From the NCBI RefSeq assembly GCF_041146795.1, contig NC_135170.1, positions 9,613,533 to 9,677,532 of the forward strand: 64,000 nucleotides of DNA, read 5' to 3'. This DNA is from Maylandia zebra (Eukaryota > Chordata > Actinopteri > Cichliformes > Cichlidae). The stretch's first letter is position 1; every line of letters starts with the position of its first letter. Below are positions 10,991 to 23,551 of this stretch, piece by piece. The notes below the pieces were generated by a model. That model was not told the origin of the DNA and searched no databases. It worked only from the letters and a program-made list of their open reading frames with translations. The position numbers and the translations under genes were made by a program.

Positions 10991-13900
10991 CAAGCAATTT
11001 CTAATATCCTTACGCAGACGTGAACGACTCAGTAGTTAGTTCAGAATATTATATTATATTATATTATATTATATTTACTCCTATGTTTTCACTATGTTTT
11101 TCACTATGCAGTGAAAACTCCTATGTTTTCACTATGCTAATGCAGCCCTGCATTAGCATGGCGACACCCCCCAGTTCGCTGTGTAACCCTGTGATATTTA
11201 CATTAATTGTTTCCTTTTTTGTGAAAGATGTGATACTTAGGTTATTTTTCTTTCCCCCAGAGAGTTTGATGATAATATCACTCTGCCCCAGCAGCTGTTG
11301 CACGTATGGAGATTAGAACTGGGGGTGGAAACAGCTAACTCCTCTTTGTTTAATGAATAATAAATCCCTGTACAAGCACCTTTAAAGGAGTACAGCAAGA
11401 GCCTACTATGAATGGATAACAAGCAAATCTTTATTTGCTTTATTTGTGGTCAGGCTTAAAGCTTACTGTTGTATTTTGTTCAATTGGTGCCAGTAAAATG
11501 ATACTTTGTGGTTCTATGCTGAGTGCCAGACTGACTTGTCAAGGTATAGTGGGGGTGGGGGAGCCAAAGGTTCACCATGTAGTATTCACTGTAACCAAGA
11601 TTCATCCTTCCAAACAATCACAGCCTTTCTGTGTCATTTTAAAATAAACTACCAGTAATGGGCTCCACAGCTAAGTGCATTTGGATTGCAAGCTCGGTGG
11701 TGTGAAGTACAGCTGAGTGTAAGAGAAGTGACCAGCTCTCTGCTTTCAGAAGGAACTACATCTGGGGGGGGGGGGGGGGAGACAGACAGATATACACATT
11801 AAATATACAGGGATCTAACCTGTGCTTGCAGATTTTTGTAACCCCCCCCCCCCCCGCTCCCCCATCCCCTTTTTTGTCCTGTGATTGACCCTTTAAGCTT
11901 ATATACAAGATAAGATAAGATAAGATAAGCGATAACATGAGAGATACAAATGAACCTGTTAAGTATAAGGATAGATAAGAATAGATACTCAACATTAGAA
12001 GAGAGCCTAAATGGTGCAAACACTGGCATCAGGAAAAATGTCCAGCAGCTATTATCACAAAATCTCAGTTAAGACGTGGAGCTTTGCTCATTTTTTTTCT
12101 CTGGTGCACACTGCAGAAAACTTGATCATGTCTAAGGTGAAGCTGTGTGAGACCTGGCCCTTAATGCTTGTATCAAAGTGAGCAGCAGAATCCTTTGACA
12201 GATGGTTCTATTAGGAGCTCGGTGTTTTATGATGCATAGGTGCATTATCCATCACTGAAATCAGACAATTGCAAATTGGACCAATTTCTCCACAAGACAT
12301 GATGGAATAAAGCAGCTTGAGACTTCTAGACTCATAATTAATTTAACACACTATATTACTGCAGGGCTGCACTGCAATACCATCACGACTCCACAAACTA
12401 GCAGGCGTTTTCAGAATACCGACTGCAGTAGTATTACGTTCTCGGAAACAAATACAGACTCATTTCCTTGTGTGACTCAGGAATGAGGGAGGAATGGTTG
12501 GACCTGTCTGCGAGGAGGCCCCAACAATTCCTTTTGTTCTTAGCTTTCTTTTGTTTTATTTTGCACACCCAGAGTTGAGGAATTTTAGCTGTTTTTAACA
12601 TCGTGTGTTCATCCATATTCTCTGTGTCCAGCTTTTTTCCTCATACAAAGAATTCTTGTACCATTATTCACTTTTTGAGATAATCACTAACAGCTCTGTA
12701 AATGCATGAGAAATATTGAAGAGATCAGTGAATAAACCTCTTCCCTGGTTGAAAAAGGTTTATTTCCTGATTCCACTGCAGCAGATAACCTGATAGGCAG
12801 GTAAAGCTCTTACACTCCTCAAAAGGTTGGCATGTGTAGCTGTGCTGTTTCCTCAAGACTCTTTGACTAACTTCCTTGTTTATTTTGTGACATGACTGCA
12901 TGGCACATCAGTGTTTTAGTAAGATAAAACTGTATGCTCAACAGCAATTCTGCCAGTTTATACAATGCTGTTTTCATTGGGTTGGAAGAAAACATTAAAA
13001 ACCTGATCACAGCCTTTAAAGGACCAACATTAATTGCATTGGGGACAAGGTAATTCATTTACTTTCAGCCTCTAGCCTATGCTTTTTATATTGAAATGAT
13101 TTCACTACAGTCCATTAGTGCTCATATTCTAATAGCAATGGTGCCTCGCTTATCCTGTAGTTGGCCGGCAAAGCTCTGTTCCCCGCATCCAAGGCTGCTC
13201 TCCTCACAACCTGACGTGCATCACCGAGAATTTAATTAAAACCTGCTTATTCTGAAAGCAGGCACTGTCTGTTTGGCCTGGCTTTATTCATCCACAAGAA
13301 TCACAGGACCACTTCTTCCTAAACCAATTCTTTGAAATAAGTGTTTGCTTTTAAAGCTCGTGTCACTAGGCCAAACACCAGAAAGACTTTGACATCACTC
13401 GGTTGATCCAAATGGAAGAATCAAAACAACACTTTAATCATCCAGTCATAGTTTTCATTAAACAGTGGTGACAAGTTTAAAATGCACTACAAAATCAAGA
13501 AAGTCATGGTGCACATGAAATAGCATTATGTTGTGTGCTACGATGGATCTGAAAGCTTTGTCCAAATATCGCCCCCTACTGGGGAGGGACGTGCATTGCT
13601 TCCATGTCGCTTGGTACTTTTCTTTGCTTTCTGAGAAATAAAAACCAACTACATTAAAAAAAAAAAAGACAAAAAATAAAATAAAATTATACAAGATAAA
13701 AAAAACCATTTTGTAATCAAAAAGGTTAAGAGTGCTTAACTGACAGCAGTGAACAGCACATGATGAGTTCTGCATGCTCACTGGAGATAGTTCTTGCACA
13801 TAAGGACACTTGGGGCAGATAAAGTGATGCAGAATTCTCTGTAATTACATTTGCAAAATGTCACATATGCTGCTATTTATGATTCACACTTCATATTCAA

Positions 13901-14124
13901 CACTGATATGATAGAGAAAGAGTTGGCGAAATGATTTTTGTAAAGTAAAGTACTTCCAATCCAAGTCGTATGAGTGTGTGTCCTAATCCTACTGTATCAT
14001 AAAGTGATAAAAGAACCAACAAATCCTGCACATTTATCAGTGTTCTGAACCAGAAACACTGTTAGATAACAAAGTACAAAAGTGTGCACGGCATTTTGGT
14101 TCTTTAATAACTAAAACATTGTCT
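10991..14124. other. Intergenic spacer between rab3d and tmem205
   Basis: No gene seen. Contents are a TATTA pentanucleotide array (11046-11075), a tandem duplication around ATGTTTTCACTATG (11090-11136), a 16-G run (11764-11779) facing a 14-C run (11842-11855), and a GATAA array (about 11908-11930). The last ~690 bp (about 13433-14124) are probably tmem205 3' UTR. An ATTAAA hexamer on the minus strand (TTTAAT at 13433-13438) is a candidate poly(A) signal, but this is only a guess. Confidence 0.5.
11046..11075. repeat. TATTA pentanucleotide microsatellite
   Basis: About six uninterrupted copies of a TATTA unit just downstream of the candidate rab3d promoter. Confidence 0.9.
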
Positions 14125-14905
14125 TTAAATGGTGGCTAAATTCAAAGCTGTGTAGACCAAATTAGTTGTGGTGCAGAGGAATCCTATCAGGTTGCAGAGG
14201 CTGGACAACCCATGGTAACTGCCAAACTTGCTCCTGTAGGCTTTGTACTTGGGATCCTGTTCTTTGAGCTTGGTGTAAGCCTCTTTCTGGCTGCCCAGGC
14301 CGATCTCTTCCCCGAGGTTGTGCTCCTTCTCTACCTCCCTCATCAAGAACATCAACTCAGTGGTCTCTGGGCCAAACCACTGGGCGTTCAGACCTGCAGT
14401 GATCAGCGCCACGAAGAACAGAAGCATCTGGAAGATGAAAAGGGAAAGCTTGCAACTCGATGACGATTCACTCACAAAATGTTTAATTTTTTCTTTTTTC
14501 CCCCAATCAAAAGTGCTCAGTTTTTTCATTCCTAGCAGCGTGTGATATTTCACCTGTACACTTTCATGCCAGTCCAGCAACTCTCTGGGATGGTACACAG
14601 CATACACAGCCAGGCTGACAAAGTTACTTCCAAGCACGCAGTAGAAGTACACTGGGAAAAGCTTACTCTGCACCAGGCCGAAGGTGTGCCGAGTTACCTG
14701 CCGAATCAACACAAAGCCTGCAGGCACAGACGTTTAACACGGTGTCAAAACAGGAACGCATGCATTTTGTTGAAGCCATGCCTTGTTGCTCTGTGGCCCA
14801 CTTACCTGCAATGAAGGAAACCCAAAGCTGCATGCCCCAGGTGAAAGAGAGAACCATGAGGTGCAACACTTTAACAAAATCTGTTGGCTCCCCCTCTGTC
14901 ACCAT
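14125..14905 (-). CDS. tmem205: Transmembrane protein 205
   Basis: Complete gene in three coding exons: 14806-14905 (residues 1-33 plus one base), 14554-14717 and 14125-14427 (TAA stop). Splice junctions are GCAG|GTAAG, TGCAG|GC, ACAG|GTG and TCCAG|ATG, and phases join without a gap to give 188 aa, about the size of mammalian TMEM205. Family signatures include VLHLMVLSFTWGMQLWV (residues 13-29), RHTFGLVQSKLFP, EKEHNLG, DPKYKAYRSKFGSYHGLSSL and a hydrophobic C-terminus. Four membrane segments are expected (roughly 12-35, 50-72, 88-105 and 162-185), forming the DUF4149-type domain. TMEM205 is a membrane protein linked in mammals to secretory trafficking and cisplatin resistance; its molecular activity is not settled. 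The start at 14905 follows an acceptor (GAAAG at 14914), so an upstream non-coding exon is likely, perhaps near the elof1 promoter. Confidence 0.95.
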
Positions 14906-15164
14906 GGTGTCACCTTTCAAAAGAGACAAGACATGCTGTGTGGGACAGTCCAGCCAAGGTGTTTGTTTTTCAGGTTTTATGAGTGAAATTCTAGTATTTT
15001 AACCATCTGCTACTCCATGCTAAAGATAACATAACACTCCACCCTTGTTCAAATGAGGTCCTGGCTACAAAAAAACTAATAGAGAGTTGGGCAAATTGCA
15101 AAGACTTAATTTTTTTCCCTTCTGATTTTGTTAAAATTTATATTTAAAAAATGTATTCGAGCCC

Positions 15165-15240
15165 ATGACAGCTGGGATAGGCTCCAGCGCCCCCCGCGAC
15201 CCTGAAAAGGATAAGCGGAAGTGGATGGATGGATGGATGG
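15165..15240 (+). mobile_element. 76-bp SINE 3' stub with target-site duplication
   Basis: The 76-bp insert carries GACAGCTGGGATAGGCTCCA, then CGCCCCCCGCGACCCTGAAA, and ends in a GGAT tail. This is the same 3' end as the SINE at 61168-61558. It is flanked by direct repeats TATTCGAGCCC at 15154-15164 and 15241-15251, which are the target-site duplication. It is a severely 5'-truncated retroposition product. Confidence 0.92.
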
Positions 15241-15484
15241 TATTCGAGCCCTTCGCTGTGCTACAAACCAAGTTTGCATTTGACTGAGATAATAAAACAG
15301 AAAAGACAACAATTCCAATAACAAAAATCTAAACAGTCTTATTTAGGATTTCTGCTGTATAAAAGCAGTCACAGACGCATGCTCATATGATCATACATGT
15401 CCCATATATGATCACAAATGTAGATGCAGCTTCTGGAAATCAATATACAGTGTTCTACAGTCAGTGTTTTACAGGCAAACCTCT

Positions 15485-15890
15485 TGCAGTACTGTGCAAA
15501 AATGTTGCATCACCCCTCCTTTCTTTACAGTGTTGCTTGGAAAATGGGAAATGTGTTTAAAGGTTACCTTCTAGGTTGTTTTGGGGAAATTATAGAAATA
15601 ACGCAAAAACAGATCTGTACAACTCTAACAAGCTTGAAAGTCAATATTTTATTCTTCAAAACAGTCTGAATTCTCTTGTCATTTCTTTAAGTAGTCTTCC
15701 AAAATAGTTCTCCAGACTTCTCCAAGGACATTCACAGCTCCTCTGTGGATATTGGCTGTCTTTTGTACTGTTATTTGTCAAGATGATCCCTTACTGCTTT
15801 AATAATGCTGAGCAACAGTTTCTGGAGAACTATTGCTCAAGACCACTTAAAATAAATAAATAAATATTCTAAGAAAGTATGACTCATTGA
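15485..15890 (-). mobile_element. Tc1/mariner fossil, internally deleted
   Basis: Starts with CAGTACTGTGCAAAAATGTT and contains AGCTTGAAAGTCAA, GTAGTCTTCCAAAATAGTTC and ATGATCCCTTACTGCTTTAA. These blocks match, in the same order, the fuller copy at 30790-32370. In reverse complement they correspond to the C-terminal part of a Tc1 transposase. The central transposase region is missing. Confidence 0.7.
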
Positions 15891-17637
15891 AAGCAAATGT
15901 ATAAACATACAACTGGGCATCGCATTCATTTTATAATATATTGTTAGGTTTTCTTTTTTTGAGCTATAAAGTCCAAGGCTCTGGAGGAGTCCAAACATTC
16001 ATCCGTGATAATGAAATTGCGCCAGAGAGATAAACGTGTCATTTGAGGGTGGTTCTCCACATACGCAGCAGACCTGATAAAGTCCACAGATTACGATATG
16101 GCAGGAGAGGCAGAGCAGGAACAATACATATCAGAGTATACTGACAAACGAGCAGCCCGAATGCAAAAGTTCCTTAAAAGACATCGATAAAGAACACAAC
16201 ACGGCAGAGAAGCACGCAGCATGTCCTCTGATAACAGCAGGCAAAAGTCTAACGTTATGTCAAGCTAGCCAGGTTTAGCCTCAGAGCTGACAAACAGTTG
16301 CTTAAGTTTTATATTAGCGGCGGTGCTGGCTTTGTTTTGGACCTCATTGTGACAGGTACAAGCGCTTACTACTTGTTACACAAACCTGCACTTAGCTGTT
16401 TTCCTTTCCTCTGCGTTATTCCGAATGAAAAGGACCAACTAATAATGTCAATGGACTCCAAGTTCCAGCGGGTCATCAGGCGCTTCCTCTGTCTACTTAT
16501 CTTGCCTGCAGGTCCCGCCCCTCCACCGAAGACGAGCCAATGGTAGTCTATGAAAATGAACATTTTATGATATGCGTGTTAATCATTGGTTCCCCTGTGA
16601 TGTTTACATTCAGGGCCCCTCCCCTGTACTTACCCGCTACACAAGTGTGCCCTGCAGATGTTGGGAGGATGATTAGACCAGCGTAATCTGCAGGTTTTTG
16701 GTTAGCTCAAAAAACGTCAGTTTAAAAATAAATTTAGCAGTTACTGAACTTGCACTACAATATAGATCAATCAGTTGTTTTTTTTATATATTTTTAATTA
16801 ACTGATTTATTTATTTATTCATAGAATAATTATTAAAGGCCACAGTGGATTGAAGATTTACTATCTAATCTGTGCACAGTGCGTGTATAATCATTCTTTT
16901 GCAACTTTGGAAGCAAGAAATAACAGAATCTTCCTTTTACAGTTCACATATTAAAATTATAGTGGACGTAATATACTTTAGCCACTGGTGTATGGATCAG
17001 TATGATACGTAGCTTATGATAACAGAGAAGATGTTGACTTTCTGTTTTGTTTTTTCTGTAAAATTGAATAGCAATTTATGCAGCTTGATTGAGTGGGTGT
17101 TCCCCAGTTTTCTGTGTAACACTATTAGGGATATTATGTTGGACAATTTGTGAAGCAGTTTGATCTGAGAGTTTGTCCTTGCAACCCAATGCAGGTGCAA
17201 CATTTTTGAAAATGTTGCACCTTAAATAATTTTTAAACGAATTTGAGACAGGAAGTCAAATATTTAATAATCATAATCAGTTATTTCCACAGAAGAAAAG
17301 TGATTTCATACAGGGAAATTATTTACTGTCAGTTTAGACACAAGCCTTGCTGTGGCTCATACAGAATTTGACGATTATGCACTCTTTAGTAACCACTTAC
17401 CTCTAATTTATTAGTCATATGGTCAGGCATTATTAAACCTTCTTACATACTTTCACATTTTCTTTGCAGTAGTGTTCAACACCCTTTGGAGGATGTAATG
17501 TGTAATGTTTTCTCAGAGTACATTTTGATTGGAGTGCTTTCATGAGTACTGGAGTGCTTTTTAAATAAAAAAAACCCCTACTTTTATTTAAGGACACTTT
17601 TCAGCACCAGGAGAGCACTGCAAAGTAATCTGTAGAA

Positions 17638-17701
17638 GGTGCTGTGTCATAGGGGGTTAAAATGCAAAGAGGAGATGCTGGGTGCAAATCCCAGCAGCGC
17701 C
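17638..17701 (+). repeat. tRNA-like fragment (pseudo-tRNA or SINE head)
   Basis: GGTGCTG at the start pairs with CAGCGCC at the end over seven positions (one G-T wobble). CTGGG-TGCAAAT-CCCAG makes a perfect five-pair T-arm directly before the 3' acceptor strand, and ACA follows. The total is only 64 nt, so 8-10 nt are missing, and no convincing anticodon arm is seen. It is more likely a decayed tRNA pseudogene or SINE head than a working tRNA. Confidence 0.4.
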
Positions 17702-18540
17702 ACACAGTTAATATCATGTTCTACGTAAGTGAAAAGTTACTTTACTGATTCATATACAGAACTATATGATCTACAGTAGTCTACATATGTGATGTCAAAG
17801 TCATTTTACCACATGATTTTACCATCATCTCGACCAATGAAACACCTCTTTCTATTACAAAAGCTTTAATCACGGGGATATCCTATCAGAAAAAGAAGTG
17901 CAATTTAGACATTTTTCTACATGACGGAGAAATTGCTGTGGTTGATTCTGCTCATCTGTACGTAGCGCTTTAAGTGGGAAAAACGTTTCGTAACTCATCC
18001 AAGTGACTTCTTCAGCCTCAGCTGACTGAAGGTTTCCCTCAACCCTATAAACAGCAGTGATTGAAAGTGATTGAAAGAAATCTGCGAGCATGATTGCAGT
18101 TGGGATTAAACTGCAACAAATAAATATGTAAAACTACAGAAAATCTGCTGATTTCTTATAAGCTAGGTGGTCCTTTGTAAAACTGAAAGTAGTTCTAATT
18201 CATGTAAAATGTCGTTTTTATACTGTGGACCCCACATTTCTAGAGTAGATTAAAAAAAACCCAAAAAAACTTTTCTGCCATTTAAGTATTTATCTATTAT
18301 TTAATTACGGTGGTGTGGTTTTAATGGTCACGGTGGGGTGTGTTTATCAGGAGGGAAAGCTGTAAAATTTACGAAAATACAGGTACAAGTCCAAAATTTC
18401 AGCCCTCCTTCACATTTTACAAAGCAGTCCAGTCCTTTGTTGGCCCGGTTGTTGAGTCCGGGGCGGTTTGATGTCCCTAATCTACAGTATCAGCTTGTTT
18501 ATCAATCTGGAGGCAGATCCACTATTGGACCCCCAGAAGA

Positions 18541-18658
18541 CAGCCAATCAAAAGCCTGACCAAACTCCCACCTAACCAATCAGAAGCGTCCTCAGTGAGA
18601 CGCTGCATCTGTACCAAGTTGAAGAGCGGAGCATCCTCTGCCGAAAGACATCTCGTTG
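18541..18658 (+). promoter_or_regulatory. elof1: elof1 promoter with two CCAAT boxes and non-coding exon 1
   Basis: Two CCAAT motifs in the same orientation (18544-18548 and 18576-18580) lie 32 bp apart, as at many NF-Y-driven housekeeping promoters. CTCGTTG|GTAAGA at 18658/18659 is a strong donor, and the elof1 ATG exon has an acceptor (CTACAG) ending at 19719. The segment from about 18610 to 18658 is therefore probably the untranslated first exon. tmem205 points the other way, so this could be a bidirectional promoter. That is inference. Confidence 0.55.
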
Positions 18659-19669
18659 GTAAGACAACCGTCTCGTCGTCGCTCAAATGTCAAAAGCTGT
18701 AGTGCAGAGAAGCACACTTTGTGTTTACCGGTTACCTTCTAGGTTGTTTCGGAAAGCAACTTTTTGCGTCAGTCAGAATCCTCCTACATGACAGCAGCAT
18801 GTTAGCGCGTTAGCTGCTAACATATAGCCCTAGCTTTTTGGCGTTTATAGAGCGAGCATCTCCGCATCCCCTCTGTTATTATTTTAGCTCTTTGGAGGAG
18901 TGTCCACACCTCGAAGCTATGACTATAATAAAACACATTTCAGGTTTTGTTTACACATTGGCAACAGCGTTGGTTATCGTTTCTAAGATATTTTAAGTAA
19001 CCCACATCTCGCGGCAGTCATTGTTTTGGAAAATAAACCTTTACTGATAAGCAGCTGCGTGCTGGGATTGCACTGTCTGCTGTGTTAACAGTAAGCTATG
19101 TAAGTGATGGGTTAGAGCCGTCTCTGTTTAGTACAATATGTGAAAGATTCATGTGGTGTTGAAATAATCGGAAAAACGAGTTTCCTGTGGGGACATTTTA
19201 AACGAATGTACACTCAGGCCTAACTTGGAAATTCGGAGAAATTTTAGTCCAAGACTTTCTCTAAAAAAAATAATCTATAGCAGATGAAAGTAAATAATTG
19301 ATTGCAATTTTAATCAACATTTCAAGTTCGTGTTTTGTATTATGGTTTTTGCTAATCTTAGCTGCTCATATAGGATAGTAACTAATAGTTGCTGTCTACT
19401 TATACTAGTCAGAAAAGTTGTTTTATAACAGCCATACTTGCAACAATGCAGATAAAGTGTTTATATACTGTGTGACTATGTTGAATATAAAAACACACCA
19501 AGCAATAAAATCGTATGAGATCAATGTAAAGGCGCATAAACACAACTTCAAAGTCCATGTGAGTGCAAGACACCACTGCAGTGACTAGTCAGATAACATG
19601 GATCACATAAGTTAGGCAGGACACACAGATACATGTCTAAGAAAATCTTCTAAACGAAATGGAATGTGA

Positions 19670-20498
<829 letters not shown>

Positions 20499-21155
20499 CA
20501 TTCCTAACTGACCTTCTAACCTCAATTTCTGCTTCTTGAAGTAATTTCTGTTGAGCTAGCACAATGTAGCAAACATTTTGTTTTTCTCTTGAGTCACCTG
20601 GTGTTCTTAGTTCCTTTTAGGTTTGTTTTTTTTCTTGCTGATTATGACACATTACTCTGGCTGGGCCAGAGTGTGGCCATGTTCTTCTGACAGTAACATG
20701 TAGCTATAAAAAGATCAATGTAAATGTTTTCATATCTTATGTTAGTGAACTATTGTAGGACTTAACCTTCCCTTCTTTCGGACCAAATTGTTATATAATA
20801 GTTTAAAATATAACCTATGAAATATTTCTTTATATCTTCTCTTAGATCGTTTCAAAGATTTATTTAGCATCTAGATGTTGACATATTTAGATTCTGGTGA
20901 CAATCAGAATAACTTGTCACATGTAGATTTTCTTTATTTTTCCCCAACTGTGTCACTATTGCACTGAAAACATTTTTTTCCTTTTGGACCAATTTATATT
21001 TTTACTGCTAGATTTTCCTTAAAAAAAACAAACAAACAAACAAACAGACAAAAACAAAATCACTTTATGTATCTCTCGTACACTACTTTGATGTATTTGT
21101 GTACTTCAAGTTGCTGACAGTAGTAAGAAAATAAAGTCACGAAAATGCTTTGTGT
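20499..21155 (+). other. elof1: elof1 3' UTR
   Basis: Untranslated sequence from the TAG to a canonical AATAAA at 21130-21135, followed by a T-rich and GT-rich downstream element (TGTGTGTTTTTATTG). This gives a 3' UTR of about 0.65 kb. A run of AAAC/AACA repeats lies near 21020-21050. Confidence 0.6.
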
Positions 21156-23551
21156 GTTTTTATTGCACAAATGTTTATGAATGTTTCATGTTTAGTGAAA
21201 AGCATATTGATAAAGAAACCAGGAGCCAGCATGTCAGGGTGAAATGTTAATGAATCTGTACTTGTCAGTGCCAGTATCAGCGCGTTAGTGATGATGAAAA
21301 ATTTATATGCCATTTAAAAAAATAAAACAAAAAACACTACATTCTTAGCTAGATTGTAAAGCTTGTACAACACTAGATGGCACACCTCTACAACTTATAA
21401 ATCATGGAAGCTTTTGAATGATGGGGAGCTGAGAGGAGAAAAAGCATGCACCACTTTCTGTAATCCAAAGCCAGTCTGAAAGCCAGACAGCTGAAAGTAG
21501 CGAACAGTTTGAAATTGAGCTCAAATGGGATTTAAATGTTCTCGGGTTATTCCGCCCCAACAATCTCCAGCACGTAATGCTGCCAGATTTGCCCCCTCAG
21601 ATCGAACAATTCGACTGAACCTGAAGGTCACTTCCTCTTTTATGCTGTTTTTGAGTGCATTAATGGTTAATGGGAAGAGTACATACAATAGCTAACTTAA
21701 CTTATTAAAGGCACGCCCATCTTTGATGGGTAGGTTCTTCGTGTGATGAAGAGGTGATAGCTGTGTTATCCACCTGCTAAACTATTTATTTAAAATAACA
21801 GTCTTGGTGCTTATACAAACTGTGCTGTGCGCACGTGTGTGTGTGTGTGTGTGTATAGACTGTTTCGTTTTGGACAGCAGTCCTAGTTTGCAGCAGTCGT
21901 TTTGACATAAAAATAGTAGGGTAGCAGGCCTAGCCAACAGTTCTGTCCAAACTGACGTCAGTGAGGTTATCTAGAGAGCATATTCTCACTTTTCCATCAC
22001 ATGTATGATTTTATTTAAACTGGGATTTAAAAAAAAAAAAAATCTTTAAGTTTAAAATGTAAGCAAGAAATTTAACTTGCTTATACAAGCAGACACCCTG
22101 TGCACATATCATGAACCCTGTGATAGGCAGTGGGACCTCTAGCTTTACAAATAACGTTACATTCAAGACATTCGGTGGGTTAGACAGTATGTTGCAGAAG
22201 CTTTAAAAATTCTGCATATTTGTCATGACTCACATAAGGATATATCTGCAAGCGCATGGGTCTGCTTTGCTGTTGCTTTTCACAGCCAGTGGTGGACAAA
22301 AAAAATAAATAATACTTCATTATAGGTCCTGCTTATGAAAAATATCCCCCTGTGTGTGGTAAACTGTATCTGTGTTTTATTCTTTAAGTATAGCTAATAA
22401 ATATATGAAGTAAAAAGGAAAACACTATCTGGACTGTACAGCAGGAGTGTCATCAAATGGAAAATATTTAAGTTTAGGTGCTCGAATGTGTAACTAATTG
22501 TTCGGGCATCATTCCAACACTGGTGGCGTGTGGCCAGGTAGAAGTGCAACAGTAAAGCTAAAGTTCCCAAAAGTCGAAATATTCCAGGACTATTTTTTGC
22601 AGTGCAAAAACAACTGGTGACCACGTACCAAACTTCAATCTGGATACCACCACACCTGCACGTACTCCTTTATAAAAACCAGTGCACCGTGTCTCTCAGA
22701 ACCTTTTTAAAAAAAAAGACTTTCTCAGTAAACAAACTCTGAAATGCTCCACAACAAGCCATGTAAATGAGCCCTGCAAAAATGGCACAATGGGTAATTT
22801 AGCAAACTTAACATGACTATTGGTTAGCGCAGGTGCTCGCGGTGAAAAAAAAAGAAAAAGAAAAGCAATGTCCGCACAAAAGCTGCGCATCGCGATCAGT
22901 CTGTGGACCCAGAGCTTGTGTGTCATCCAAAGGAGTGGTATCCTGGAGCCTGCAGAGCTCTTAATGTGGACGTGTTCCAACTGGGTCGAAGTTCAATAGC
23001 ACCAACTTGTTTGCCCTCCAGGAACTTTGCATATTTTGCTTCATTATGTTCAAACTGGACTGGTTACACAGGGGTAAAAAAATTTTTTTTTTTCTAAATT
23101 ACGATGCAAGTATAAAAAGCTTTAGGGAAAAAAAAAAACAAAAAAAACAAAAACAAACAAACTATAAATTGCAAAAGATCAAAGATCAAAAAGTCTCCAC
23201 TTCAGAGCGTGGTTATTTTTAGCTGTAACAATAACATCATTAACTAGAGTGACTGAACTTGGCCACCACATTTTTTTTGTGACGGAAGGTCAGTGTAAAC
23301 ACATTTCTTCTCTTTTACTCACGGAAAGCCAAACAATAAGCTGAAGAGTCAAAAACTTGTTTATAAAAGACGGGAAATGAAGCAGACAATGACGTCAATC
23401 GATCTGAAAGGTCTGATCGTCGCAAGGACAGTCGCGGCTGGCTGTCTAAAGTAAAAGCGAAAAAAAAAAAAAGGTGGGGGGGTGGGGGCTGGGGTTGGGG
23501 TGAGGGAGAGGGAGGTGGGATGGAGGATGCTGCTGTCCATGGTTTTTCCCC
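21156..23551. other. Convergent interval and cnn1 3' UTR
   Basis: The sequence between the elof1 poly(A) site and the cnn1 stop. The cnn1 3' UTR occupies the right part. A minus-strand AATAAA (TTTATT at 22376-22381) is one candidate end, about 1.2 kb after the stop; further TTTATT hexamers occur to the left. It contains a GT microsatellite (about 21834-21855) and a G-rich block on the plus strand (about 23474-23521). Confidence 0.45.
23474..23521 (+). repeat. G-rich block with quadruplex potential in cnn1 3' UTR
   Basis: On the plus strand there are repeated runs of four or more G (GGTGGGGGGGTGGGGGCTGG, then GGTTGGGG and GAGGG runs) next to an A run. The cnn1 message carries the C-rich complement, so any quadruplex would form in the non-transcript DNA strand. 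Confidence 0.6.

Larger units (their letters stand above)
14914..18540. other. Spacer between tmem205 and elof1
   Basis: No coding exon seen. It probably contains tmem205 5' intron sequence. Recognisable items are a SINE stub with target-site duplications (15154-15251), a Tc1 fossil (about 15485-15890), a tRNA-like fragment (17638-17701) and a dispersed repeat near 17930-18080 whose string CCTCAGCTGACTGAAG recurs near 41127. The other short frames (for example 16298-16546) have no recognisable domain. Confidence 0.55.

Noticed and set aside
11908..11930. GATAA array as a possible solo LINE tail
   Set aside because: The flanking sequence lacks the ACTCTTTATTGTCATTG block that adjoins the same repeat in the LINE at 46.7 kb, so it is treated as a plain microsatellite.
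14906..14929. Eight-residue N-terminal extension of tmem205 (MSLLKGDT)
   Set aside because: A splice acceptor (AAAG) lies inside it, so that sequence is probably intronic; the start at 14905 fits family length.
16298..16546. 82-codon frame with hydrophobic stretches
   Set aside because: No family resemblance and no splice or promoter context.
17870..18091. 73-codon minus-strand frame
   Set aside because: Part of a dispersed repeat (the string CCTCAGCTGACTGAAG recurs near 41127); no domain.
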